The position numbers and the translations under genes were made by a program. From contig NZ_SMTL01000001.1 in assembly GCF_004358025.1 (NCBI RefSeq), forward strand, positions 620,001 to 684,000: DNA of 64,000 nucleotides. The letters run 5' to 3'. Under the pieces are notes generated by a model. It searched no databases. It was not told the origin of the DNA and saw only the letters and a list, made by a program, of their open reading frames with translations. Of this stretch, positions 36,758 to 45,434 are shown one piece after another (within the stretch, counting starts at the first letter, position 1; each line of letters opens with the position of its first letter). The stretch is from Rhizobium deserti (GTDB lineage: Bacteria > Pseudomonadota > Alphaproteobacteria > Rhizobiales > Rhizobiaceae).

Positions 36758-37669
36758 TTATAGAACGCGACTCCACCATTTATAGGCGCCGCTCAGTCCC
36801 TCATCCAATCCGACTTTCGGCTCCCACCCCGTTGAAAGAAGTTTTCGATTGGATCCCACGACCATTTTAGGGTCGCTTTCTCGGTCTCTACGGGCACCGG
36901 GCCGAATCAAGTGGGCTCGGCCGTTTAGCCGACCCAGCGCAAGAGCGATATCGAGCAGCCGCGTTGGCTCACCGGAACAAACATTACATATTCCTGTGAG
37001 TTCGGACTCCAGAAGGGCAAGAAATCCCGATGCGACGTCATCAACATGCATGAAATCGCGGAAAAACATGCCACTTCCCATTTCGGCATATGAGTTCGCT
37101 AGAAGAGAGGTGCAAAGCGAAGGGATTAGCCTCGCGGAGTTTTCGTGAGGGCCATAGGCGAAGAATATTCGCCCACTCGCCGCACTGAAGCCTAGCCCTT
37201 CCGCAGCAGCCATCAGCGACTGATGATGCGCGAGTTTTATACGGCCATAGAATGTCGACGGTGCATCCGGCGTTGTTCCTTCCACCATATAACCGTGCGA
37301 CCAGTCATACTCGGCGCAGGTGCCAGCAGACACGAAACGCTGGCCGCCAAGTTCGCTAAAACGCCGGAAAAAGCGTGCGCCAAGTGCGAGCCAATCTAAA
37401 TTCGCGGGCGACGACCAGTAGGAGCCGTGCTCGGTCACCCATGCGGTGTGAAGGACATGCGTCGGCTGCGCTTCCTCCAACACGTCTTCCAGACCGCCTG
37501 GCTTCAATAAGTCAACCGTGCGCCAATTGACTCCCTCAACGTCTAATGCGGCGTTCTCTCTTGACCTGCCCGAACGCGTCGCCCAGACGTCGTAACCTTG
37601 TTTAACTGCCAGTAATGCGCAATGTCGGCCAACGAAGCCCGACGCACCTGTAATGAGAAGACGCTTCAT
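36758..37669 (-). CDS. NAD-dependent epimerase/dehydratase (nucleotide-sugar 4-reductase type)
   Basis: A 303-residue extended SDR with LLITGASGFVGRHCALL (NAD(P) loop, 5-20), SAGTCAEY for the catalytic Ser/Thr region, and YGRIKLAHH supplying the Tyr-x-x-x-Lys pair. Related proteins reduce 4-keto-6-deoxy nucleotide sugars. It is the last gene of a leftward cluster with a CDP-glucose cytidylyltransferase, a 4,6-dehydratase, a C-methyltransferase and a 3,5-epimerase, so it probably carries out the final 4-keto reduction of a CDP-linked branched 6-deoxyhexose. The product's configuration cannot be read from sequence. Confidence 0.82.
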   Translation of the reverse strand: MKRLLITGASGFVGRHCALLAVKQGYDVWATRSGRSRENAALDVEGVNWRTVDLLKPGGLEDVLEEAQPTHVLHTAWVTEHGSYWSSPANLDWLALGARFFRRFSELGGQRFVSAGTCAEYDWSHGYMVEGTTPDAPSTFYGRIKLAHHQSLMAAAEGLGFSAASGRIFFAYGPHENSARLIPSLCTSLLANSYAEMGSGMFFRDFMHVDDVASGFLALLESELTGICNVCSGEPTRLLDIALALGRLNGRAHLIRPGARRDRESDPKMVVGSNRKLLSTGWEPKVGLDEGLSGAYKWWSRVL

Positions 37670-37688
37670 CCGACATCCATCTCGACGC

Positions 37689-38240
37689 TCATGGCAAAAC
37701 GCCTGATTTCATCTCTCGCAACCTGGGAAATACAAGATCGCGTGATGACTGTTCAGTCGGCTCCAACGGCCACTCGATGCCAATGTCAGGATCGTTCCAG
37801 AGAACGCCGGCACTCAACGCGGCGTCATACGGCTGAGCTATCTGGTAACTCACCACACAATCATCTGTCAAAGTTTGGAACCCGTGAGCAAAACCCTTGG
37901 AGCTATAAAGCTGCAGGTTGTTTTCGGCCGATAAAATCTGGCCAAACCAGCGGCCAAATGTTGGAGAACCGTCCCTTAGGTCGACCATCACGTCAAATAT
38001 CGAGCCCTGAACACATCGAACAAGCTTGTCCTCCAGGCCGGTACCATGCTGGAAATGTAGGCCTCGCGTGGTGCCGCGCGTGGCGCTGAAAGATATGCTG
38101 CATTGGGCCGTAACAGGGTTCAGTCCGCGCTTGGCGAATTCCTCTGAACAAAATGTCCGAGCGAAGAAACCTCGGTTGTCTCCGATCGGTTCGATCTCGA
38201 TCAGTGTGCAACCCTCCAAGCCAGTATCGATGAACTTCAC
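37689..38240 (-). CDS. dTDP-4-dehydrorhamnose 3,5-epimerase family protein
   Basis: About 183 residues from a GTG at 38240 with AGGG upstream; the open frame reaches back to 38348, inside the preceding gene, and that extension is not part of the family. Cupin-type epimerase signatures are present: GDNRGFFARTFC, TRGLHFQHG with the catalytic His, and YSSKGFAHGFQTL. Since a separate, complete rhamnose operon with its own RfbC follows at 45 kb, this copy probably acts on the CDP-linked intermediate of this cluster as a 3- or 5-epimerase. It starts 11 bases after the C-methyltransferase gene. Confidence 0.85.
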   Translation of the reverse strand: MKFIDTGLEGCTLIEIEPIGDNRGFFARTFCSEEFAKRGLNPVTAQCSISFSATRGTTRGLHFQHGTGLEDKLVRCVQGSIFDVMVDLRDGSPTFGRWFGQILSAENNLQLYSSKGFAHGFQTLTDDCVVSYQIAQPYDAALSAGVLWNDPDIGIEWPLEPTEQSSRDLVFPRLREMKSGVLP

Positions 38241-38251
38241 TTGAGCTAACC

Positions 38252-39505
38252 CTAGATAATCATCGCCTTGGGGATGGGTAAGATGAATTGTCCACCCCAG
38301 TCCCGGATATGAGACATCTGCTCGACAACTTCGTCTTTGATGTTCCAAGGCAGAATGAGCACGAAATCGGGCTTTGCTTCATCGATCGCTTCAGGAGCCT
38401 TGATCGCCAGCCGTGTGCCCGGCAGGTACATTCCCTGCTTCTGCGGCGAACGGTCTACGGTGAACTCGATAAAATCGCTGCCGATGCCGCAGTAATTGAG
38501 AAGCGTATTGCCCTTGGCGGGCGCGCCGTATCCCACGATCACCTTGCCGTCGCGCTTCAGCGAGATGAGAAGTTCAAGGAGCGACCGCTTGGTCTCACGC
38601 ACTTTTTCGCCAAAGGAGGTATAAACCTCGGGGCGATCGAGACCGGCTTGGCGCTCTTCTTCAATGATGTCAGCGACACTTGGGGCTACCTCCCACTTTG
38701 CCCCTGCTTTGCAGGCAAACACGCGAAGAGACCCACCGTGGGTCTTTATTTTCTCAACGTCGAACACTGTCAAACCATTTGCCGCGAAAAACCGCTGTAC
38801 GGAGAGAAGAGAAAGATAGGAGAAGTGTTCGTGGTAGATAGTGTCGAACTGGTTTTGGTTAATCAGTTGGAACAGGTGCGGAAACTCGAAGCATGCGACA
38901 CCGTCCGGTTTCAAAATTTCCCGGAACCCGGACACGAAGTCGTTGATGTCGGGAACATGCGCAAGCACATTGTTAGCGGCTGTAAGATCCGCCTGGAAAC
39001 CTTCCGCAACCAGCTTTTTGGCTGTCTCCACCCCAAAGAATTCGATGCGGGTAGGTATACCTTTTTCGTTGATGGCGAAATCCGCCACGGAGCGGCAAGG
39101 CTCGACGCCGAGCACGCGCAAACCCGAGGCTTGAAAGTACTGCAACAGATAGCCGTCATTGCTGGCAACTTCCACCACAGTGCTATCGGCGCCCAAGCCA
39201 AGGCGGGATATCATAGCGTCCGAAAAAATCTTCGCGTGCGCTAACCAACTTGTCGAGATCGAGGAAAAATAGGCATAATCTTCCCGGAAAAGATCATCCG
39301 CACGGCGAAAATCTTCCAGCTGAACGAGATGGCACTCATCACACACAAATGCCTTCAGCGGATAGAAGCGTTCACCCTCAAAACGGGTCTCCTCCGTAAG
39401 GTAGTCATTGGAAACTGGTGTAGCTCCAAGATCGGCAAATACGGTCGAAAGTGGCGAGCTGCAATGACGGCACGCTGTCTGTCTGCGAGGAACGGAAATT
39501 GTCAC
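38252..39505 (-). CDS. Nucleotide-sugar C-methyltransferase
   Basis: A 417-residue protein of the sugar C-methyltransferase family (TylC3/NovU-like). It has an N-terminal zinc-binding part (CRHC at 12-15, CDECH near 55), a SAM domain with VVEVASNDGYLLQYF, HEHFSYLS with the catalytic His region, and the C-terminal GYGAPAKGNTLLNYCGI domain. Such enzymes add a methyl branch, usually at C-3, to a 4-keto-6-deoxy sugar. Its GTG start overlaps the stop of the 4,6-dehydratase gene (GTGA at 39502-39505). Together they point to a CDP-3-C-methyl-6-deoxyhexose, though the methylated position is inferred. Confidence 0.88.
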   Translation of the reverse strand: MTISVPRRQTACRHCSSPLSTVFADLGATPVSNDYLTEETRFEGERFYPLKAFVCDECHLVQLEDFRRADDLFREDYAYFSSISTSWLAHAKIFSDAMISRLGLGADSTVVEVASNDGYLLQYFQASGLRVLGVEPCRSVADFAINEKGIPTRIEFFGVETAKKLVAEGFQADLTAANNVLAHVPDINDFVSGFREILKPDGVACFEFPHLFQLINQNQFDTIYHEHFSYLSLLSVQRFFAANGLTVFDVEKIKTHGGSLRVFACKAGAKWEVAPSVADIIEEERQAGLDRPEVYTSFGEKVRETKRSLLELLISLKRDGKVIVGYGAPAKGNTLLNYCGIGSDFIEFTVDRSPQKQGMYLPGTRLAIKAPEAIDEAKPDFVLILPWNIKDEVVEQMSHIRDWGGQFILPIPKAMII

Positions 39506-40611
39506 TGAGTTTCCCTCAAGTACAAGTTAGAATAAGCATCGATTTGCTTCAGCATCAAAGATCTGGCATCATAGCGAGCGTTGCAGTAATCGGAATACCA
39601 GTTCATCGTCCATTCAATCGTCTCTTGGAAGGTGAGGTGTGGTTTCCAACCCAACGTGAACTGCGATTTCGAAGAATCCACTCTGAGGTAAGTAGCCTCA
39701 TGAAGTTCCGCCGGCCCGAACTCCACGGGATATGAGGGGTCGCCCCAAGCCTGCAAGGCAGCTTTCGTCAACTCGCGGACCGGCATTTCATTTGCTCGGT
39801 CGGGACCAAAATTATACGATCCAATAAAGCTCCTGGCGGTCATTGAGCGTGCTGGGGAACCATTGAGAAGGCGAGCGCCCAAGGTAAGATAGCCACAGCA
39901 AAGCTCCAGAACGTGCTGCCATGGCCGCGTCGCATCGGGCCGGCGTAGCACCAGCGCTTCACCTTTCCGAAGTGCCCTTACAACATCCGGAACGATTCTA
40001 TCAGCTGACCAATCACCACCCCCGATGACATTCCCACCACGGCCGGTCGCGACCCTGAGACGATCACCTTCGCTCTTGAGCACAGTCATGTAAGGTCGGG
40101 CCACAAGTTCTGCAGCACCTTTGCTCGCACTATAAGGATCCAAGCCACCCAAAGCGTCATTTTCTCGATAAGCCCAGAGCCACTCTCGATTATCATAAAC
40201 TTTGTCACTCGTGACGAACACGACAGCCTCGACCGAGGACGTCTGACGAGCCGCTTCGAGGACATTCGCCGCGCCCATTATGTTGGTGCCGAAGGTAAAC
40301 AGCGGTTCCCGATAGCCACGATGCACAAGTGCTTGTGCTGCAAGGTGGAAAATTATCCGCGGACGAATTTCCTCGACCAAAGAGAAGACACCGTCGGCGT
40401 CGCGGATGTCGAGCCAGCGGCCGTCGCAAAGCTCCTCAATTTTGGCGGCTGCAAAAAGCGAATCTTCACCTTGATCCGGAGGAAGACTTGCAGCGATGAC
40501 CTTCGCACCAAGTTCGTGCAGCCATGTGGTCAACCAGCTTCCCTTGAAGCCGGAATGGCCCGTCACGAGGACGGTTTGGCCCGCGTACACGTTCAGAAAA
40601 TCAGATCTCAT
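39502..40611 (-). CDS. rfbG: CDP-glucose 4,6-dehydratase
   Basis: A 369-residue extended SDR that converts CDP-glucose to CDP-4-keto-6-deoxyglucose. It begins with the RfbG-type TVLVTGHSGFKGSWLTTWL loop and shows FVTSDKVYDNREW, YSASKGAAE with the catalytic Tyr/Lys, and GRGGNVIGGGDWS, a strongly conserved RfbG segment. It lies 28 bases after the rfbF gene and overlaps the methyltransferase start by four bases. It supplies the 4-keto sugar on which the C-methyltransferase, epimerase and reductase of the cluster act. Confidence 0.94.
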   Translation of the reverse strand: MRSDFLNVYAGQTVLVTGHSGFKGSWLTTWLHELGAKVIAASLPPDQGEDSLFAAAKIEELCDGRWLDIRDADGVFSLVEEIRPRIIFHLAAQALVHRGYREPLFTFGTNIMGAANVLEAARQTSSVEAVVFVTSDKVYDNREWLWAYRENDALGGLDPYSASKGAAELVARPYMTVLKSEGDRLRVATGRGGNVIGGGDWSADRIVPDVVRALRKGEALVLRRPDATRPWQHVLELCCGYLTLGARLLNGSPARSMTARSFIGSYNFGPDRANEMPVRELTKAALQAWGDPSYPVEFGPAELHEATYLRVDSSKSQFTLGWKPHLTFQETIEWTMNWYSDYCNARYDARSLMLKQIDAYSNLYLRETQ

Positions 40612-40639
40612 CGAGCAAGGACTCCGGCCATATCACCCA

Positions 40640-41410
40640 TCAACTCCAGACCTGCCAAGGCGCATGGCCATTCCGCCACATTTCTTCTAGCTGCTGTTTA
40701 TCGCGCAGCGTATCCATCGGTTGCCAGAATCCCTCATGTCGGAACCCAGCAAGTTGACCCGATGCTGCAAGGCTTTCCATCGGCCCTTTTTCCCAGACAG
40801 TATCGTCACCCTCAATGCGATCGAATACCTTTGGGGATAGCACGAAAAAGCCAGCGTTGATCCAGCCAGCTTCTCCATCTGGCTTCTCTTTGAAGCTTCG
40901 CACGAAGTCACCGTCAAGATTGGCCGCTCCAAATCGCCCGGGCGGTCGTACAAGCGTAACAGTTGCATCTTGCCCATGGCTCTGGTGAAACTCGATCTCG
41001 CGGCGGATATCGATGTTACTCACCCCGTCGCCATAGGTCATGCAGAACGTCTCGTCACCGATGTAGTCGCGAACGCGTCCAATACGGCCGCCGGTCATGG
41101 AGGCCTCCCCAGTGTCAACCAAGGTAACCTTCCAAGGTTCGGCTCTTCTTTTATGAATAGTTGTGGTCTGACTTGAGAGGTCGATGCTTACATCGGCCAT
41201 ATGCAGCAAGTAATTCATAAAATATTCTTTTATGATGTACCCCTTATAGCCGAGACAAACGACGAACTCGTTTATGCCATAGTGAGAGTATATCTTCATG
41301 ATGTGCCACAAAATCGGTCGCCCACCGATCTCCACCATCGGCTTCGGTCGTAGGCTGGTTTCTTCCGCCAATCGAGTGCCCAAGCCACCCGCCAATATTA
41401 CAGCCTTCAT
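40640..41410 (-). CDS. rfbF: Glucose-1-phosphate cytidylyltransferase
   Basis: A 256-residue nucleotidyltransferase making CDP-glucose from CTP and glucose-1-phosphate. The LAGGLGTRLAEET signature (6-18), RPKPMVEIGGRPILWHIMK, CMTYGDGVSNID with the metal-binding Asp and the GFWQPMDTLRDKQQLE end are standard for RfbF. It is the first gene of the leftward CDP-sugar cluster. About 250 bases separate it from the rhamnose operon upstream on the same strand, so it may have its own promoter. Confidence 0.95.
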   Translation of the reverse strand: MKAVILAGGLGTRLAEETSLRPKPMVEIGGRPILWHIMKIYSHYGINEFVVCLGYKGYIIKEYFMNYLLHMADVSIDLSSQTTTIHKRRAEPWKVTLVDTGEASMTGGRIGRVRDYIGDETFCMTYGDGVSNIDIRREIEFHQSHGQDATVTLVRPPGRFGAANLDGDFVRSFKEKPDGEAGWINAGFFVLSPKVFDRIEGDDTVWEKGPMESLAASGQLAGFRHEGFWQPMDTLRDKQQLEEMWRNGHAPWQVWS

Positions 41411-41657
41411 AAATCACTCCAATCCTATCGAACCTGCATATAGCGTATGCGAGCATCCTTCTCGAACTTTCTTCGGTGCGTAAAGACACTCCTACGAGTT
41501 CTCTACAGCAGATGCATCGTCTCGATACCACCGACATCCTGAACAGGCTCTGTCAGACGGATGATCACGAACCTAATCCAACTCCGTTGCACTTTTGACC
41601 GGCGAGACAACGGTCGCTCGGGAGGCAATATATGGCTGATTGCCTGTGGCTTTCGAA

Positions 41658-42518
41658 CTAACCGAGATTTGCAAGATACTGCCCATATGTGCTCTTTCCA
41701 TACTGCCTGCTGAGGGCCGCCAGTTGATTGGCGTCGATATAGCCAAGCCGGTAAGCGATTTCTTCCGGGCAATTGATTTTAAATCCTTGACGCCGTTCCA
41801 AGGTGGCCACGAACTCTGAAGCCTCCAGCAAGCTGTCGGGTGTGCCGGTATCGAGCCACGCAAAACCCCGCCCCATCTTCTCGACACTGAGCAATCCTCG
41901 TTCCAGATATGCTCGGTTAACATCCGTGATCTCAAGTTCTCCGCGCGCTGACGGCTTCAGGTCGGCGGCGATATTCACAACCTCACGGTCGTAGAAATAG
42001 AGCCCGGTAACGGCCCAATTTGATCGCGGCTCAGCGGGCTTTTCCTCAATGGAAATCGCCTTCATCGACTGGTCGAATTCTACAACTCCATACCGATGAG
42101 GGTCGCTCACATGATACGCGAAGACCGTTGCGCCTTCGGCACGCCTGCTCGCCTTCTGAAAAAGCTCGCTCACGCCGTGGCCGTAAAAAATGTTGTCTCC
42201 GAGGATCAGGCAAGAAGACTCCGTTCCCACGAAATTTGCCCCGATGATATAGGCCTGCGCAAGGCCATCGGGTGCAAGCTGCTCAGCGTAGCTAAGGGAT
42301 ATACCCCATTTCGAGCCGTCGCCTAAAAGGCTTTGAAAGCTCGGCAGGTCTTTCGGCGTCGATATGATCAGTATCTCCCGGATGCCTGCTAACATCAGCG
42401 TCGACAACGGGTAGTAGATCATTGGCTTATCATACACAGGCATGAGTTGCTTCGATGTTACCAGAGTCATCGGATGAAGGCGGGTGCCGCTGCCGCCCGC
42501 TAGAATGATACCTTTCAT
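41658..42518 (-). CDS. rfbA: Glucose-1-phosphate thymidylyltransferase
   Basis: A 286-residue enzyme making dTDP-glucose, the first step of dTDP-L-rhamnose synthesis. [13 protein letters not shown] at 6-18, the [20 protein letters not shown] segment, LGDNIFYG and [14 protein letters not shown] are all intact. It is the last gene of the rfbC-rfbB-rfbD-rfbA operon, 11 bases behind rfbD. The spacer to rfbF (41411-41657) shows no gene. Confidence 0.96.
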   Translation of the reverse strand: MKGIILAGGSGTRLHPMTLVTSKQLMPVYDKPMIYYPLSTLMLAGIREILIISTPKDLPSFQSLLGDGSKWGISLSYAEQLAPDGLAQAYIIGANFVGTESSCLILGDNIFYGHGVSELFQKASRRAEGATVFAYHVSDPHRYGVVEFDQSMKAISIEEKPAEPRSNWAVTGLYFYDREVVNIAADLKPSARGELEITDVNRAYLERGLLSVEKMGRGFAWLDTGTPDSLLEASEFVATLERRQGFKINCPEEIAYRLGYIDANQLAALSRQYGKSTYGQYLANLG

Positions 42519-42529
42519 CAGAGCTCCTT

Positions 42530-43441
42530 TTATCGGGTAAGCCGCGTCACATCGACGAGCCGCGCCACAGTGCTGGCAGTCGAAAGATGCCAGTCGGGTA
42601 ATGAAATGCTGTGAGCACGCTCAAGCTTACCGCAATCAAGCCGAGAATTCGCCGGGCGCCTTGCGGGTGTGGGATACGCGGAGGATGGAATAGACGTGAC
42701 ATGAGCGGACGGCCCGCCGTTCGCCAATGACGTCTTAAATATCTCCCTGGCAAAATCGGCCCACGTGGCTTCTCCCTTTGCCGTCATGTGAAACACTCCA
42801 CGTAGCGCTGAATCCGGCAAGGAAATGATGTTCCGGCTGATTGCTAGAAGTGCATCGGCAATATCAATGGATGAAGTAGGGTTGCCATTTTGATCGTCAA
42901 CAACGTTGAACTGGGCGCGGCTTTCTGCCGCCTTCAACATTGTTTTAAGAAAGTTTTTCCCGAACGGCCCATAGACCCAGGCAGTGCGAAGAATGACATG
43001 ATTATCAGTCGCCGAGGCTACAGCATACTCGCCTTCAAGTTTGCTGCGCCCGTAGACGCCAAGCGGGGCGACGGGATCCAACTCTGTATACGGGGTCGCC
43101 TTGCTGCCATCGAAAACGTAATCCGTCGACAGATGAACGATCGGAATGCCCAGACGGGCTGCAGCCTTCGCAAGCGCATCCGGACCTTGCGCATTCGCAG
43201 CGAAGGCAGCGCTTTCATCGCTTTCCGCCTGATCGACGGCTGTATACGCCGCAGCGGAAATGATCAGATCTGGTTTGGCGGAAAAAACCGCTGACTGAAC
43301 TGACTCTGGCCTAGAGAGGTCGAGCTCGGGCCGGCCGGCAGCGATGAGCTCGACGTCTACATGCCCCGCGGCTCTCTCGATCAGCGACTGAACCACCTGC
43401 CCCTGAAGGCCCGTGACGAGATAGCGCTTTGGTGCGGTCAT
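42530..43441 (-). CDS. rfbD: dTDP-4-dehydrorhamnose reductase
   Basis: About 303 residues from the ATG at 43441, whose ATGA overlaps the rfbB stop; an open extension to 43531 lies inside rfbB and is not used. It reduces dTDP-4-keto-L-rhamnose to dTDP-L-rhamnose. Visible are the nucleotide loop [35 protein letters not shown] and YGRSKLEGE with the Tyr/Lys pair, and [13 protein letters not shown]. Third gene of the rhamnose operon. Confidence 0.95.
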   Translation of the reverse strand: MTAPKRYLVTGLQGQVVQSLIERAAGHVDVELIAAGRPELDLSRPESVQSAVFSAKPDLIISAAAYTAVDQAESDESAAFAANAQGPDALAKAAARLGIPIVHLSTDYVFDGSKATPYTELDPVAPLGVYGRSKLEGEYAVASATDNHVILRTAWVYGPFGKNFLKTMLKAAESRAQFNVVDDQNGNPTSSIDIADALLAISRNIISLPDSALRGVFHMTAKGEATWADFAREIFKTSLANGGPSAHVTSIPSSAYPTPARRPANSRLDCGKLERAHSISLPDWHLSTASTVARLVDVTRLTR

Positions 43442-44499
43442 TGCGAAGCGCTCACGTTCATCAGCCCAAGGCGGCTGCCATCGTACCCGCTGCGCAGCGG
43501 CGACCACCACCACTCGTTTTCCAGATACCAACGAACCGTCTTTTCGATGCCGGTATCGAAATTCTCCCGAGCCTTCCAGCCCAACTCCGTCTCAAGCTTA
43601 CTCGCATCGATCGCGTACCGTGCATCGTGGCCGGGACGGTCTTGCACATAGGTGATAAGGTCAGCATGGCGACCGCCTCCCGGATGCAAATCGTCCATCA
43701 GAGCGCAGATACGGCTAACGACGTCGATGTTCCGGCGCTCGTTACGCCCCCCAACGTTATAGGTTTCACCCACACGTCCGTGCTCGGCGATTGTATCAAG
43801 AGCCCGAGCATGGTCTTCGACATAAAGCCAGTCGCGAATATTGGTACCTTCTCCGTAGACCGGCAAAGGCTTCCCTTCCAACGCGCTGATGATCATCAGG
43901 GGGATAAGCTTTTCGGGAAAGTGAAAAGGGCCGTAATTGTTCGAGCAGTTGGAGACGACGATCGGCATGCCATAGGTACGAAACCACGCCTTTGCCAGAT
44001 GATCCGAGGCTGCCTTGGATGCTGAATAGGGGGAACTGGGGTCGTACGACGTTGTTTCCGTAAAGAGCCCTTGGTCTCCCAACGATCCGTAAACCTCATC
44101 CGTCGAGACATGAAGGAAGCGGAACCTTTCCTTGGCTTCACCTTCGAGCTGTTGCCAATACGTGCGTGCGCATTCCAACATGGTGAAGGTACCAAGGACA
44201 TTGGTTTCGATAAAGTCCTTGGCCCCAGTGATGGAGCGATCCACGTGGCTTTCAGCAGCAAGATGCATCACGCGGTCTGGCCTGAAGCTCGCGAACGCGT
44301 CCGACATCACCTTTCCGTCGCAGATGTCGGATCGAAGAAAACGATAAAGCGGGTTGGCCTTTACCGCCTCCAAGGAGGTGAGCGTACCTGCATAGGTAAG
44401 CTTGTCGACGTTGAGCACATCATAGCTCTTGTCTTGAACCAGATGCCGAACCACAGCTGATCCGATGAAACCTGCACCGCCAGTGACAAGTACGCGCAT
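43438..44499 (-). CDS. rfbB: dTDP-glucose 4,6-dehydratase
   Basis: A 353-residue extended SDR that makes dTDP-4-keto-6-deoxyglucose. [16 protein letters not shown] at 4-19, [24 protein letters not shown] with catalytic Asp-Glu, [11 protein letters not shown], and [16 protein letters not shown] are the standard family motifs. It lies 22 bases after rfbC and overlaps rfbD by four bases, so the enzymes are made together. Confidence 0.96.
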   Translation of the reverse strand: MRVLVTGGAGFIGSAVVRHLVQDKSYDVLNVDKLTYAGTLTSLEAVKANPLYRFLRSDICDGKVMSDAFASFRPDRVMHLAAESHVDRSITGAKDFIETNVLGTFTMLECARTYWQQLEGEAKERFRFLHVSTDEVYGSLGDQGLFTETTSYDPSSPYSASKAASDHLAKAWFRTYGMPIVVSNCSNNYGPFHFPEKLIPLMIISALEGKPLPVYGEGTNIRDWLYVEDHARALDTIAEHGRVGETYNVGGRNERRNIDVVSRICALMDDLHPGGGRHADLITYVQDRPGHDARYAIDASKLETELGWKARENFDTGIEKTVRWYLENEWWWSPLRSGYDGSRLGLMNVSASQ

Positions 44500-44521
44500 G
44501 ATCTAAGCTGCCTCAAATGAT

Positions 44522-45088
44522 CTATTTAACGTTGTAGGTGAAGGCCGATTCCAGATGGTCGAGAGTCGGCTGCTTCCGATCCTTGTCAGAAAGAATCGCC
44601 TTTTCGGCAGCAACGGGCCATTCGATGCCAAGTGCCGGATCATTCCAGAGCAGCCCGCGATCATGTTCTTGGCTATAATAGCTCGTCACCTTATAGCTGA
44701 TCACTGTATCGGGCTGTAGCGTGCAGAAACCGTGAGCAAAGCCTGCAGGCACCCAAAGCTGGAAGCCGTTTTCGGAAGTCAACTTCGCGGAAACAAATCG
44801 CCCATAGGTTGGAGAACCTGTTCGAAGATCGACCGCTACGTCAAGCAGAGCGCCGGCCGCACAGGAAACGAGCTTGCCTTGAGCTTTCGGGTCGAGCTGA
44901 AAGTGCAAACCTCGAACAGTGCCTATCTCCGCGGAGAAGGACCGGTTATCCTGAAGAAAGCTAAACGACCCGATTTCACGCTCGAACATATCAGCACGAT
45001 AGGTTTCCATAAAATAGCCGCGTGCATCACCAAGGCGCTTTGGCTTGATCAAAACCACTTCGGGTATCGCTAGCTGTTCGAACTGCAT
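44522..45088 (-). CDS. rfbC: dTDP-4-dehydrorhamnose 3,5-epimerase
   Basis: About 188 residues from the ATG at 45088, which has GGGGAG four bases upstream; a GTG at 45100 is in frame but sits on that ribosome binding site. Cupin epimerase motifs GDARGYFMETY, VRGLHFQLDPKAQGKLV with the catalytic His, and WVPAGFAHGFCTL are intact. First gene of the leftward rhamnose operon. Its promoter should lie in the region to its right. Confidence 0.94.
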   Translation of the reverse strand: MQFEQLAIPEVVLIKPKRLGDARGYFMETYRADMFEREIGSFSFLQDNRSFSAEIGTVRGLHFQLDPKAQGKLVSCAAGALLDVAVDLRTGSPTYGRFVSAKLTSENGFQLWVPAGFAHGFCTLQPDTVISYKVTSYYSQEHDRGLLWNDPALGIEWPVAAEKAILSDKDRKQPTLDHLESAFTYNVK

Positions 45089-45434
45089 TATGCTCCCCAC
45101 GCTGCATCAAAATCATCTTCAATCACATGCGCGGGCGGGCAGCAACCTCCGGACAGGAAAAATAAATCGGGTCCCGATGGTCACGGCAACCTCGCCGGCC
45201 ATGCTACACATCGTAATGTCAGATCTCAACAAAAGTCACAGATCGACACTGGTTTCGATGACAAGCAACTCTCTCTTGCAAGCGCGCATAAACTGGGCGA
45301 AACGAACTGCATATGACGATGAAACCGAAATCCGCGTCTGTAAATGTACCTGCCTGACACCTGCAATGCTCGACAGACGGCGAGACGCGTACCGCCGAAA
45401 GTTGTAATTTAACAACATACATTACGCTCGAGCC
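45089..45434. other. Divergent intergenic region of the rhamnose operon
   Basis: About 345 bases between rfbC (leftward) and a glycosyltransferase gene (rightward). No frame looks coding. It should carry both promoters. No operator or RNA structure is recognised. Confidence 0.4.

Noticed and set aside
42530..43531. rfbD starting at 43531
   Set aside because: The extra 30 residues lie inside rfbB and are not family-like. The ATG at 43441 overlaps the rfbB stop as ATGA and begins the family's N-terminus.
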